Origin: an uncultured Rhodoblastus sp.
Lineage (GTDB): Bacteria > Pseudomonadota > Alphaproteobacteria > Rhizobiales > Beijerinckiaceae
Length of the DNA: 64,000 bases
Direction: 5' to 3'
NCBI RefSeq assembly: GCF_903903185.1
Contig: NZ_CAIUXT010000074.1
Span: 1 to 64,000 of the forward strand
This document shows positions 9,038-18,517 of this stretch, piece by piece. The position numbers were made by a program, and so were the translations under genes. The notes below the pieces were generated by a model. That model was not told the DNA's origin and did not search any database. It saw only the letters and a program-made list of their open reading frames with translations. The first letter of the stretch is position 1; every line of letters begins with the position of its first letter.

Positions 9038-9626
9038 CCAGCCACTCCTCAATAAATCAATAAATTAAGGGCGTCTCAACGAAAGAAAAAGCCGGAGATT
9101 TACTGAATGTCTCCACCCGAACTAGATATAATGATGGCCCAATATGACGCTCCTGACAAGCGGCAAGGCGGATACTGTCGATAGCGAATCAAATTGGCCG
9201 GATTTGGTGGCGCCTCAAATATCCGAGAACGGGCTTATGGAAACTGGATAGATCGATAATTGGCTTTTCTGTTGCGCAGGCGAAGCTAGCGTGATCCTGC
9301 CGGCGCAAGTACGGCCGGCTAACCGGGATGATTCACAGCGTGTGATTTTTGGGGTGGCGGACATAGCTTAAGGCCATGATACCGCGTAGGATTCGGGCGC
9401 CTAAGCCAACCCTTCACGCGTTTCACGCCAGCCACGCCCGCCATGATCGAAAATACGATTCTGCCCTTCTCGTTTCCAGCCGTCGCGCGCAAGAAAGTCA
9501 CAACTGATTTCGACGGCGGTCGGCTCACCTAGGCAATCAATTCAATTTTACTAAAAAGATCTGAATTACCTATGGTCATTCACCACAGGCGTCATCGACA
9601 CGCAACGTTGCGGCTGATTTACAAAA
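9038..9626. other. Intergenic region between protease operon and addA
   Basis: These 589 bases are A/T-richer than the surroundings and hold no intact gene. The part next to 9037 is the leader of the protease operon, with an A/T-rich run just before the Shine-Dalgarno; no convincing sigma70 promoter was found. The centre holds a possible coding relic on the minus strand, listed separately. The 9319..9528 ORF of the track overlaps this relic in another frame and has no family resemblance. addA genes of related bacteria are often followed by trxA; none is seen here, which agrees with an insertion downstream of addA. Confidence 0.5.
9401..9535 (-). pseudogene. Possible coding relic, function unknown
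   Basis: A minus-strand frame without a usable start reads DFLARDGWKREGQNRIFDHG and ends at a TAG at 9401. The amino-acid composition and the alternation of charged and glycine residues look like the tail of a real protein rather than random sequence, and it seems to begin abruptly near 9535. I do not recognise the family. If real, it is a leftover of a gene interrupted when the neighbouring island arrived. A translated database search of this frame would confirm or dismiss it. Confidence 0.25.
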
Positions 9627-12600
9627 TCAAGCCATATTCCGCGCCGGGGCTTTCGCCAGAGCTTCGACCAGCGCCGCGTCGAGTTTGACGGCGTCGATTT
9701 CCTCGACGCGCGGTCCGGAAGTGTAGACCAGAAAGCAGCGGATGTTGCGGCCCGGATAAAGCAGCGCTGCGGCGGCGCGATAGAGCGCCATTTGCGCGAC
9801 ATGGGCCGCGGATTGGGCCGGCGGCGTGGATTGGGCCGCGCCGGTCTTGAAATCGGCGAGCCAGACCGCGTCGCCCTGTTCGGCCAGCCGGTCGATGGCG
9901 CCGGCGATCTCGACAAAGCCGCCGCCGGGCTTTTGCAACCGCGCCGCGATGCGCGCCTCGGCGACGGCGTTTTCGCCAAACAAAGGCGCGAGGCGCGGAT
10001 CGTCGAGCACGCGAAAGACCTGGGTTGCCAAAAGCGCCGCCCGGTCCGGCTCGATTTTTTGCGCCGCCAGATCGCGCAAAACCGCATCGCGGCGCAAAGC
10101 CGGCGCCAACGCCGGAACGAACTGGAACAGGCGGTGCAATTGCCGCCCCTCTTCGAGCGCCCGCAGACGGGTCGCCGCCATGGCGCCGCCCTCGGCAAAA
10201 TCCTCCTCCGCGCCATCGAGCGCGCCGGAGGGACGCAAGGGGGGGGCGGCGGAAACTTCCGCCGGCGCGGGCGCGAAAAGCCAGGAGGGCGGCGCGGGCG
10301 GCGCGCCGGCCGGCGCGGGCGCCACGGCGGGATCGGGCGGTTGGGGCAGGAATTCCGGCCCAAAGCGCAACACCTTGTCGTCGCCGCCCCAAGGCGCCGG
10401 CGCGACAAAACTCTCATTGGCCAGCGCCGTCGCGATCATCGCCCGCCAGCTTTCCGGCGAAAGCTCCTTCTTGCCGCGATGTCCCGCGATATAGAGCCGT
10501 TCCTCGGCGCGCGTCATGGCGACATAGAGCAGGCGGCGATATTCCTGCGCCGCCGCCTCGCGTCGCCCCTCCCGCGCCCGCGCGACGACCGCGCAATCGC
10601 TCGCCCGGTTGGGCGACCACAGCGGAAAAATCCGGCCGTCCAGGGCCGTCGCGGCAAAAAGCTTGCCGTCATGATGGCCGCCCGGCGCGGCGCAGGTGTC
10701 GGGCAGAAAAACGATCTTGGCTTCGAGCCCCTTGGCGGCATGGACGGTCATCACCCGCACGTAACGCTCCGACAGGTCCATATCGCGCTTGATCGAGACG
10801 TCGAGCGCTTCGACCTCGGCGAGAAAAGCCCCGAGCGAAGGCGCGCGTTCGCGCTCATGCGCCAAAGCGAGGTTGAGGAATTCGTCGAGCGCGTCGCCGG
10901 CCTCCGGCCCCAGCCGGGCGAGAAAGGCCCGCCTGCCGCCGCGCGGGCCGAGCAGGCGCGCAAAAAAGGCGAAAGGCGGCAAGGCGCGGCCCATGTCGCG
11001 CAACAGATCGAGCCTGGCGCAGGCCGCCTGAACCTTGAGATCGCCGGACGCCAGCATCGCCTCGTGCAGCGAGCCGGCGCGCCTTGGCGCGATGGCGATG
11101 AGATCGTCGTCGTCGAAGCCAAACAAAGGGGTTTTCAACACGGTCGCCAGATTGAGATCGTCGGCCGGCATCAAAGCCGCGCGGCCGATGGCGACAAGAT
11201 CCATCACCGCGATATGTTCGGCAAGTTTCAGACGATCGGCGCCGGCGACGGGGACGTTTTTTTCCTTGAGCGCCCGGATCATCGCCTCGAAAAACGCATC
11301 GCGCCGGCGCACCAGAATCATGATGTCGCCGGGACGGACCGGGCGGCGCTTGCCCTCCGCCAGCACGGTCTCGCCGGAGCCGGGTTCGAGCCAGCGGCGG
11401 ATGGTTTCAGCGATTCTCCGCGCGCTCGCCACGGGAGGGTCGGCCTCGTCGGAATAATCGAGCGGCAGTTTCCAGTCGCGCGGCTCCTCCTGCTCCGCCC
11501 GCGCGAGCACGTCCCAGATTTCGACGCGCGACGGCGCATCGCGCTTGAGCGCCTCATGGACGGTGTTGACATGATCGGCCTGCGCCGACAGGCCGCGATA
11601 ATTTTCAGGATAGGAGAATACCTTGTCCACCGCCGCCAGCACGCCGGGCGCCGAGCGGAACGACAGGGTCAGTTCGACCGGCTCGAAACGCTTGCCGGCG
11701 TGCGTCGCGCGGCGCTGGAAATCCCCTTTCATCCGCGCGAAAAGATCCGGCGCCGCGCCCTGGAAGGAAAAGATCGACTGTTTCTCGTCGCCCACCGCGA
11801 AAAAGCTGCGATTGGCCCGGCTCTGCCCGGCGCCCGCGAAAAAATCCTCGCAGATGCGGGTGAGGATTTTCCATTGCGCGGCGCTGGTGTCCTGCGCTTC
11901 ATCGACCAATATGTGATCGATGCCGGCGTCGAGTTTCTTTAACACCCATTGCGCCGAGGAACGGTCGAGCAGGCGCTGGGTGAAGGCGATGAGATCGTCG
12001 AAGTCGAGATATTGCCGCTCGGCCTTGAGCCTCTCGTAACGATCGAGAATGGCGTTGACGATCAGGCTCAGGCTCAGCGTGCGCTCCGCCGTTTCCGCCG
12101 CCTTCATCTTTTCGCGCATCCGGATCAGCCGGACCTGTTCGTCCTCGAGTTCGCGCAGCAACCCGGGGTGAGACTCGGCCAGCTTCTTGTTGAGAAGCGT
12201 TTTCGCCGGCTCGCCTTGCTGGGTGAAAAAGATGGCGGTGATTTTATCGAGCGCCTCGTCGAAATTCTTGCCGAGCCAGTCCGCATAGGCTTGCGAAAAC
12301 AGCACGGCCTTCTTGGCGTCCGTGCTGGTTCCGCCGACCAGCACGCTGGCCAGATCGGGCCAGCGCGCCGGCGCCAGACCGCCTTCGAGCGTGTCGCGCA
12401 GGACCGTTTCGGGCGTGTCGTCGGGGCCAAGCCCCAGCGTCAGTCTCAGTGCCCTGTCAGCGTCCGATGAAGCGGCGGCGCGAAACATCGGCCTTTGGCG
12501 CAATGCCTCTTCGAGCAGCTTTGCGAAGACCAGTCCGGCGTCCTCGGCGATCCGCTCCAGCGCCGCCGCCATTTTCCCGTCATGGCGCGCCCGCGCCAGC

Positions 12601-13100
12601 ACGTCCTGCCTGGCGCGGGCGATCAATTGCGCCTGTTCGACCTCCTCGACGATCGAAAATCCCGCCGCGACATTGGCCTCGAAAGGCGCGGCGTGCAGCA
12701 CGCTTTCGCAGAAGGCGTGCAACGTCTGGATCTTTAAACCGCCCGGCGTCTCGACGGCGCGAGCGAAAAGTTTGCGCGCAGAATCGAGCTGGCTTTTTTC
12801 ATCGGGCCGTCTGGCGCCGGTCGCCTCGATGGCGCTCGCCAGCCTTTCGTCATCGAGCGACGTCCATTCGCCCAGAGTCTTGAACACCCGCTCGGCCATA
12901 TTGGCCGCCGCCGCCTTGGTGAAAGTCAGGCACAAGATTCGCCCCGGCGCGAAATCCGCCAGCAGCAGGCGCACCACCCTTTGCGCCAGCACATGGGTCT
13001 TGCCCGAGCCGGCATTGGCCGAGACCCAGGCAGACAGATCGGGATCGGAAGCCATGGCTTGAAGCGCCAGCGTCGATGACGGAATTTTCGGCGCTTTCAT
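9627..13100 (-). CDS. addA: Double-strand break repair helicase-nuclease subunit AddA
   Basis: A 1157-residue UvrD/Rep-superfamily helicase with a C-terminal RecB-type nuclease. Helicase motifs are all present: Walker A in SANAGSGKTHV, motif Ia CLTFTKAAA, Walker B ILVDEAQDT, motif III VGDEKQSIFSFQGA, motif V VMTVHAAKGLE and motif VI YVAMTRAEERL. The nuclease centre is the PD-(D/E)XK signature ending in LADFKTG near the C-terminus. With AddB it forms the AddAB complex that processes double-strand ends for RecA-dependent recombination, the alphaproteobacterial counterpart of RecBCD. The start was set at MKAPKI instead of the ORF-track start because its ATG overlaps the addB stop by 4 bp, as expected for a coupled pair, while the earlier start lies well inside addB. 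Confidence 0.95.
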   Translation of the reverse strand: MKAPKIPSSTLALQAMASDPDLSAWVSANAGSGKTHVLAQRVVRLLLADFAPGRILCLTFTKAAAANMAERVFKTLGEWTSLDDERLASAIEATGARRPDEKSQLDSARKLFARAVETPGGLKIQTLHAFCESVLHAAPFEANVAAGFSIVEEVEQAQLIARARQDVLARARHDGKMAAALERIAEDAGLVFAKLLEEALRQRPMFRAAASSDADRALRLTLGLGPDDTPETVLRDTLEGGLAPARWPDLASVLVGGTSTDAKKAVLFSQAYADWLGKNFDEALDKITAIFFTQQGEPAKTLLNKKLAESHPGLLRELEDEQVRLIRMREKMKAAETAERTLSLSLIVNAILDRYERLKAERQYLDFDDLIAFTQRLLDRSSAQWVLKKLDAGIDHILVDEAQDTSAAQWKILTRICEDFFAGAGQSRANRSFFAVGDEKQSIFSFQGAAPDLFARMKGDFQRRATHAGKRFEPVELTLSFRSAPGVLAAVDKVFSYPENYRGLSAQADHVNTVHEALKRDAPSRVEIWDVLARAEQEEPRDWKLPLDYSDEADPPVASARRIAETIRRWLEPGSGETVLAEGKRRPVRPGDIMILVRRRDAFFEAMIRALKEKNVPVAGADRLKLAEHIAVMDLVAIGRAALMPADDLNLATVLKTPLFGFDDDDLIAIAPRRAGSLHEAMLASGDLKVQAACARLDLLRDMGRALPPFAFFARLLGPRGGRRAFLARLGPEAGDALDEFLNLALAHERERAPSLGAFLAEVEALDVSIKRDMDLSERYVRVMTVHAAKGLEAKIVFLPDTCAAPGGHHDGKLFAATALDGRIFPLWSPNRASDCAVVARAREGRREAAAQEYRRLLYVAMTRAEERLYIAGHRGKKELSPESWRAMIATALANESFVAPAPWGGDDKVLRFGPEFLPQPPDPAVAPAPAGAPPAPPSWLFAPAPAEVSAAPPLRPSGALDGAEEDFAEGGAMAATRLRALEEGRQLHRLFQFVPALAPALRRDAVLRDLAAQKIEPDRAALLATQVFRVLDDPRLAPLFGENAVAEARIAARLQKPGGGFVEIAGAIDRLAEQGDAVWLADFKTGAAQSTPPAQSAAHVAQMALYRAAAALLYPGRNIRCFLVYTSGPRVEEIDAVKLDAALVEALAKAPARNMA

Positions 13101-16100
13101 CCCTCGTCTCCGCCGGTCGCGTCCGCGCCCGAAGCCGACCATTCGCGGGTGCGCGCCAGATGATCGAAATCATTGTAGCGCGCGGCAAATTGCGGGTAGG
13201 GCCGCGCCGGATAGCCCTTGCTCAAAATGCGGAAGTCGTTCAGCAGGCCGATCAGCTGGGCGAAATGCCCGGCGATCAGATCGGCGAAGGTCCCCTTTTT
13301 CGGTTCGTCGAGATTTTGCGGTCTGGTCTTGTCGCCGCCGAGCGGCAGGTAAAAGGCCGTCTCGACCTTGCGTGGGCCAAGGCCGCGAAAGGCCCCGCGC
13401 TCCATCATCGCCGCCTCCAGCGTCAATTGCGGCGCCCAGCCGGCGCGCACCTCCTTGTTGGAGGGCGGCTTGCCGGTCTTGTAATCGACGATGACCGCGC
13501 CGCCGTTGTTCAGCAATTCGATGCGATCGGCTTCGGCGGTGAGCGAGAATGTCGAGCCGTCGGCGAGCAGCAGCGACAAATTGCCGCCAATCTCGACGAC
13601 GATTCTTTCGATGTACGGACGCCGCCTGGCCTCGAAGGCCAGATAGGCCTCGAGCCCGCGCACCAGACGCGGCCAGCGAAAGCTCAGGAACTCCGCGTCG
13701 CTTTCGAATTCCGCAAGCTTTTCCCTTGCGGCGACGAGGAGAATTTCGCGGGCGCGCTCCGGCAAGACGCCGCTCTCATGCGCGCGCACGAATTCTTCCA
13801 GCACTTCATGAATGGCTTCACCGATTTCGCGCGGTCCCGGATTGGCGTCGAGCCCGGGCATGGGCTTCAATTTCAGGATATGTTCGGCATAGATCGCATA
13901 GGGGTCGCGGCGCAGCATTTCGATGCGCGTCACCGAAAGCCTTTGCGGACGCAATTCGAGCGGCGGCCGGGGCTCGGGACGGGCCAAAGGTTTTTCCGCC
14001 GGCGCGGCGTCGATTTCTTGCGCCAGATCGAGCCAGCGCGCGCCACGCTCCCGAAGCCCGGAGAAGATCTCGGGGCCGGCCAGAGCCTCGATGCGCAGCA
14101 GAAAGCGCGAGGACGTCGTCGGCGATCCGCCGCGCTTTTTCGCGCGGGTCAGAATCACTTCGGGAGCGCCGAACGCCTGCGCGAAATCATGCGCCGTCTG
14201 GCCGATGCGCCGGTCGGGCGAAGACAGGCCGAGCGCCGCGCGAAATTGCCGGTTGAGGAAGGAATCGGTCTCGCCGCGTGGCGGCCAGACGGTCTCGTCC
14301 AGTCCCGCCAGCACCATCAGGTCGGCGCCGATCAGGCGCGCTTCGAGCAGGCCGAGAATTTTCAGACGCGGATGGGCGCGCGCCGGGCCGCGCAGGATGC
14401 GCTCGCCGATCAGCGCGTCGAAAAACACCGCATAGCTTTCGCCGTGAAAGGTGAAAGCCTGATTGGCGGCGGCGGCCAGCTCCTCGAACATCGCAGCCAA
14501 AGCCTCGCCGTCGGCGCCGCCGGGAAAGGCCTGCTCGTCGCCGGCGACGATCAGGCCCAGCGTCTTTCGATGGGCGTCGAGCCAGGGTTTGAGGTCCGTC
14601 TCGCCGGCTTGCGCCAGAACCCGAAGCGACGCGAAAGCCATGTCAAGGCTCCGCGCGAAATCTTCCAGCGCCGACCAGTCGGCGTCGGAAATTTCCCTTT
14701 GGCGCGGATGGGCGTGGCGGTCGGCCGCCGCAGCGCGGGCGGGCGCGACGCAATCGGCGAAAGGCGGCGCCTGAAAGCCGGAGCGCAGCACCCCGATTTC
14801 GAACAGGGCGCAAAGCCTTTGCGCCCGCGGCCCGAACCCGAGCGAAAAATCGGGATGGGCGAGCAAAGGCGCCCAGTCGTCGGCGCCGCCGCACAGCGCG
14901 GCGAGCGCCAGCCGCGCCAGCACGCCGGCGCGCGAAGCGCCGAGCGGCGAGCCGCCGGAATCGTCGATCTCGACGTTCCAGCGCAACAATTCCGCGCGCA
15001 CGCGCTCCCCCAGCCCCCGATCCGGCGTCACCAGCGCCGCTGTGCGGCCCGGCGTCTCCAGCGCCTCGCGTAGCGCAATCGCGATCGCCAGCGCCTCCTC
15101 GCGCTCGCCGTCGGCCTCGATCAGGGCGACCTCGGCCAGGGCCGCCGACACTTCCCTTGCGTCATTTCTGGCCCGCCAGAGCGGCCAGAGGTCGGTGCTG
15201 TCGGCGGGCCGGAAAGCCTCGCAGAGGAATATTTCGCGCGCCGCCAGCCGGGGCGCCCTTTCGCCAAGCGCCACGACATTTTCGCGCGCGACGCCGATGG
15301 TTTCGATCAGGCGCGCGAGAAAAGCCTGCGGATGGGTGGCGCAGGGCTCCTTGGCGTCCCGGATCGCAGCGAAGGATGGGTCGTCGAGAGTCTGGTCGAG
15401 ACCGGGCAGCACCACGGCGCCGTTTTGCGCATGGGCGATGGCGGCGAGCAGCCGCGCGGTGACGATGTTCGAACCGGTCGAACCGATGGCGACGACCGGC
15501 GTGGAATCGCGCCCGACCGCCTCGATGGCCCGGGCGATCAGCGCCTGCTGGCGCGCCGCCGGATCGACAAAGCCGCGCTCGCTCTGGATTTGCGGCCAGC
15601 TGGCGATGGCGATGTCGAGAAAGCGCAAGGTGATGCGCCAGTAATCGTCGAAATCGCCGCCGAGCGCCTCCAGCCCGCGCCAGGCGACATTCTCGACGAT
15701 CATTTCGTCGATCAGCGCCGCCAGTTCGCCGGACAGGTTCCAGGCGTCGGCGGGATGCGTGGCAACAAGCAGGCTTTCCTCGGCGTAGCGCGCCTCCCCA
15801 TTTGCGTCGATGGAGACGATGGCTTGCCGGAGGCTGCGCCCCCATTTCAGAATCAGTTCGCCCAAAATCATCCGGCGCTCCATGTCTCCCACGGCGCGCG
15901 GAAAATCGGGGTCGAGCGGATTGTCGAAACCGGCCTCCCCGCTCTCGCCGTCGAGCGCGCCAAGGGCCAGGATGTTGGGCAGCAGCATGGCCGGGGCTCC
16001 GGCGCAGCGCGCCAGTTCCGCCGCCAGCGCCCGGCCGGCGCGCCGCGTCGGCACATAGATTTTTGCCCGGGCCAGCGCCAGCGGGCCGGAAGCCCGGTCG

Positions 16101-16192
16101 AGACCGGGAACGATGTTTCCATCGAGAAATGCCTCAGCGAAAGTCGCCAGAAAGGGCGCGCCCGGAGCAATGGTGAAAACACGCGGCGTCAC
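13097..16192 (-). CDS. addB: Double-strand break repair protein AddB
   Basis: A 1031-residue partner of AddA, of the alphaproteobacterial AddB type. The N-terminal part is a degenerate helicase fold (start TPRVFTIAPGAPFL, then IYVPTRRAGRALA), and the C-terminal RecB-like nuclease has the PD-(D/E)XK core VIVDYKTGKPP. The GTG at 16192 is preferred to the TTG in the ORF track because AGGAA sits 6 nt upstream of the GTG but only 1 nt from the TTG. The stop overlaps addA's ATG. The gene lies 52 bp downstream of murU in the same direction. Two nuclease domains in the AddAB complex, one per subunit, are established for this family. Confidence 0.93.
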   Translation of the reverse strand: MTPRVFTIAPGAPFLATFAEAFLDGNIVPGLDRASGPLALARAKIYVPTRRAGRALAAELARCAGAPAMLLPNILALGALDGESGEAGFDNPLDPDFPRAVGDMERRMILGELILKWGRSLRQAIVSIDANGEARYAEESLLVATHPADAWNLSGELAALIDEMIVENVAWRGLEALGGDFDDYWRITLRFLDIAIASWPQIQSERGFVDPAARQQALIARAIEAVGRDSTPVVAIGSTGSNIVTARLLAAIAHAQNGAVVLPGLDQTLDDPSFAAIRDAKEPCATHPQAFLARLIETIGVARENVVALGERAPRLAAREIFLCEAFRPADSTDLWPLWRARNDAREVSAALAEVALIEADGEREEALAIAIALREALETPGRTAALVTPDRGLGERVRAELLRWNVEIDDSGGSPLGASRAGVLARLALAALCGGADDWAPLLAHPDFSLGFGPRAQRLCALFEIGVLRSGFQAPPFADCVAPARAAAADRHAHPRQREISDADWSALEDFARSLDMAFASLRVLAQAGETDLKPWLDAHRKTLGLIVAGDEQAFPGGADGEALAAMFEELAAAANQAFTFHGESYAVFFDALIGERILRGPARAHPRLKILGLLEARLIGADLMVLAGLDETVWPPRGETDSFLNRQFRAALGLSSPDRRIGQTAHDFAQAFGAPEVILTRAKKRGGSPTTSSRFLLRIEALAGPEIFSGLRERGARWLDLAQEIDAAPAEKPLARPEPRPPLELRPQRLSVTRIEMLRRDPYAIYAEHILKLKPMPGLDANPGPREIGEAIHEVLEEFVRAHESGVLPERAREILLVAAREKLAEFESDAEFLSFRWPRLVRGLEAYLAFEARRRPYIERIVVEIGGNLSLLLADGSTFSLTAEADRIELLNNGGAVIVDYKTGKPPSNKEVRAGWAPQLTLEAAMMERGAFRGLGPRKVETAFYLPLGGDKTRPQNLDEPKKGTFADLIAGHFAQLIGLLNDFRILSKGYPARPYPQFAARYNDFDHLARTREWSASGADATGGDEG

Positions 16193-16244
16193 GGGCAATT
16201 CCTCGTCGGGTCAACACACGAAACGATGGCTTTGGCGCCCCGCC

Positions 16245-16970
16245 TCACACGGCGACGGCGCTGGCGTAAATCCTTTCCGCTTCGCCGATCGCTTCGGGGT
16301 CGCCGACATGCAGCCAGCGGCCTTCGAGCGGCAGGCCGAACAGGCGCCCCTGTTCCGCCGCCGCGAAGAAAAACGGCGCGAGACGGAAGGGCGCGAGCGG
16401 ACAATCGACGAACAGCGAACTCTTGATGATCCCGACGCCGGAATAGACAAAAGGCGCCGTCTCGCCCGGACCCGGCCGTCGCAGCCGGCCTTGCGCGTCG
16501 GCGAAAAAATCGCCGCGCCAATCGACGCCGACGCTGGTTCCGGTTTCGGCGAGCAGCAGCAGCACGTCCATCTTGTCGCCGTCCCAGGCGCACGCCAGAC
16601 GCGCGAGCTGCGATCTCGGCTCTTCGATCCACAAGGCGTCGGTATTGCAGATGAAAAACGGCCGGCCGTGAAATTCGTCCAATACCTTGACGATGCCGCC
16701 GCCCTGGTCGAGCAGCGTCTCGCGCTCGTCCGAAATCTTGATGCGCGGCGCCGTTCGGTCGCGCAAATGATCCTCGATCTGGTCGGCCAGCCAGTGGACA
16801 TTGACGATGGCCTCAGCGATTCCCGCCTCGTCGAGCCGGTCGAGCATGTGATCGAGCATGGCCCTGCCGCCGACGCGCACCAGAGGCTTCGGGACGGTCA
16901 AGGTGATCGGGCGCATCCGCGTGCCGAGCCCGGCGGCGAAGACCAGCGCCTTTTCCGGACGCGCGCTCAA
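16245..16970 (-). CDS. murU: Nucleotidyltransferase, probable MurNAc-1-phosphate uridylyltransferase MurU
   Basis: A 241-residue NTP-transferase of the glucose-1-phosphate thymidylyltransferase fold. The N-terminus KALVFAAGLGTRMRPITLTV contains the nucleotide-binding GLGTRMRP signature, and TVPKPLV holds the conserved PKP lysine. In Pseudomonas, MurU activates MurNAc-1-phosphate to UDP-MurNAc in a peptidoglycan recycling route that bypasses de novo synthesis, with AmgK making the substrate; here the gene directly follows the amgK part of a tsaE-amgK gene, which supports the assignment. The start is a TTG that overlaps the TGA of the upstream frame (TTGA). Proteins of this type are often annotated as mannose-1-phosphate guanylyltransferase, so the exact sugar is inferred from context. 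If the upstream kinase is dead, this enzyme may lack its substrate. Confidence 0.8.
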   Translation of the reverse strand: MSARPEKALVFAAGLGTRMRPITLTVPKPLVRVGGRAMLDHMLDRLDEAGIAEAIVNVHWLADQIEDHLRDRTAPRIKISDERETLLDQGGGIVKVLDEFHGRPFFICNTDALWIEEPRSQLARLACAWDGDKMDVLLLLAETGTSVGVDWRGDFFADAQGRLRRPGPGETAPFVYSGVGIIKSSLFVDCPLAPFRLAPFFFAAAEQGRLFGLPLEGRWLHVGDPEAIGEAERIYASAVAV

Positions 16971-17539
16971 GTGGCCGCCTCCTGGTCCTCATTGGCGAAA
17001 ATCTGCGGCATCGCGGCGTCGAACCAGTTCTTCAGATCGGCCATGACCGGATGGCCGAGGTTTTTTCGCAGGTAATTTTTCACCCGGGGAATATGGGCGA
17101 GATAGTTCGGCTTGCCGTCCCGCTTGTCGAGCCGGGCGAAAATGCCGAGAATCTTGCTTGAGCGCTGCGCGCCCATCAGCGCATAGGCGCAAGCGAAGGC
17201 CGCCATGTCGAATTCCGGCTGCGCCTGTTTGCGCGCCCGGGCATAATGGCCGAGCAGCTTCAATTCCAGATCGTCGGGCACATCGACCCGCGCGTCCTGC
17301 AAAAGCGAAACCACGTCATAGGCGGGCGGTCCCAGGACGCAATCCTGAAAATCCAGCAGGCCGATCCGGCGCGCGCCCTCGCGCTCTGGCAGCCAGAGCA
17401 GATTGGGCGAATGAAAATCGCGCAGGCTCCAGGTCCGCGCCTCGGCGAGCAGCGGCGCCAGCAGGCCGCGCCAGATGTTTTCATATTGCGCCCGCGCGCC
17501 CGACGCGATGTGCCTGCCGCCAAGATGCGGCGCATACCA
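16967..17539 (-). pseudogene. amgK: Detached C-terminal half of AmgK kinase after an in-frame stop
   Basis: This is the continuation, in the same reading frame, of the tsaE-amgK gene beyond a TAA codon at 17540-17542. Straight after the stop the frame reads WYAPHLGGRHIASGA and continues without further interruption to a TGA at 16967. It contains the catalytic part of the aminoglycoside-phosphotransferase fold: the catalytic-loop motif WSLRDFHSPNLLW and the metal-binding motif LLDFQDCVLGPP. No good start codon or Shine-Dalgarno follows the stop; the first start-like codon, a GTG at 17314, lies after both motifs. So this half is unlikely to be made on its own. A single G-to-T change (GAA or similar to TAA) would explain it; a sequencing error, readthrough or genuine decay are all possible. 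Confidence 0.75.
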
Positions 17540-18517
17540 TTAGGGCAGCAGATCGGCCTCGATCAGCAGCGCGTCGAGATCGTAGGGCGGGATTTTATAG
17601 GTTCCCCCGTCTATCGGCAGGCTTTCGGGCAGGTCGCGGGCGTGCAATTGCGCCAGCAGCGCCGCCGCCTGCGCGTAGCGCTCGAAGTTCGGCCCGTCGG
17701 GTCCTGCCACGCCCTCGGTTCCGAAATATTCGAGTACGGCGAAGCCGGTCTCGAGATCGGAGGCGTAGATTTCGGGCGCCGACAGATCTTGCGCGCGCAG
17801 GGCTTCGTCCACGGCGACAAAGGGAAGGATGTTTTCGGCGAGACGGGCGATGGCGCTATAGGGCTTGCCGAAGCGCACCGGCGGCCCGTCGGGGCGCGGC
17901 GGCGAAATCATCAAAAGGGCCTTTTCGCCGCTCGCCTTGGTCAAAAGCTCATAGGCGCGCGAAGAGGCGTCGCCCTGCAAATGTTCGCGTTCGGCCTCGT
18001 CCCAGCCCGAGCGCTCGAGCACCGATTGGGCGCCGCGCTTGGACAGGAGTCTTGCCGCCATGGCGCCGTGGCCGGTGATTTCGGCGCGGCGATAGTCCGC
18101 GCCGCGCCGCGCGTCGGTGAACAGCGCGATGTCGAGCCGGTCGCCGGTCAGCGCCGCGCCGGCGCGCTCGGCCCATTCGACCAGCACCAGCGCGCCCTCC
18201 GCCGCCTCGTCCCAACCGAGTTCCGCCAGTTCGGACGGGTCCTTGACCCGATAGAGATCGGCGTGAACGATGGGAAAGGCCGGCGTATCGTAAATCTGCA
18301 GCAGGGTGAAGGTCGGGCTTGGCGTCTCGAGTTCCGGGTCGCCGGTCAGGCGGCGGATCAGCGCCCGCGCGAAAGTGGTCTTGCCGGCGCCAAGCTCCCC
18401 GGACAGGGTCACCAGATCGTCGGCGCCGACCAGCGCCGCCACCTCGCGCGCCAGACCTTGCGTCGCCGCCTCTGTGGGCAATTCGGCGCGCCACACCGGC
18501 GCGATGACGGAATTCAT
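17540..18517 (-). CDS. tsaE: TsaE tRNA t6A ATPase fused to the N-terminal part of an AmgK sugar kinase (truncated)
   Basis: The first 155 or so residues are TsaE, the ATPase of the TsaBDE complex that makes threonylcarbamoyladenosine at tRNA position 37: Walker A is SGELGAGKTTFARAL, followed by PSPTFTLLQIY and the VEWAER motif. Then comes a phosphotransferase domain (GDASSRAYELL, FVAVDEALRAQDL) of the AmgK type, which phosphorylates MurNAc/GlcNAc for recycling. Such TsaE/kinase fusions of about 500 residues are common in Hyphomicrobiales. Here the frame stops at residue 325, before the catalytic loop; see the downstream remnant. TsaE itself is intact. The start was moved from the ORF-track start to MNSVIAPVWR, whose ATG overlaps the divL stop by 4 bp. 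Confidence 0.88.
   Translation of the reverse strand: MNSVIAPVWRAELPTEAATQGLAREVAALVGADDLVTLSGELGAGKTTFARALIRRLTGDPELETPSPTFTLLQIYDTPAFPIVHADLYRVKDPSELAELGWDEAAEGALVLVEWAERAGAALTGDRLDIALFTDARRGADYRRAEITGHGAMAARLLSKRGAQSVLERSGWDEAEREHLQGDASSRAYELLTKASGEKALLMISPPRPDGPPVRFGKPYSAIARLAENILPFVAVDEALRAQDLSAPEIYASDLETGFAVLEYFGTEGVAGPDGPNFERYAQAAALLAQLHARDLPESLPIDGGTYKIPPYDLDALLIEADLLP

Noticed and set aside
9319-9528. 69-residue minus-strand ORF in the addA spacer
   Set aside because: Its composition is not protein-like; the neighbouring frame, without a start, gives the better relic candidate.
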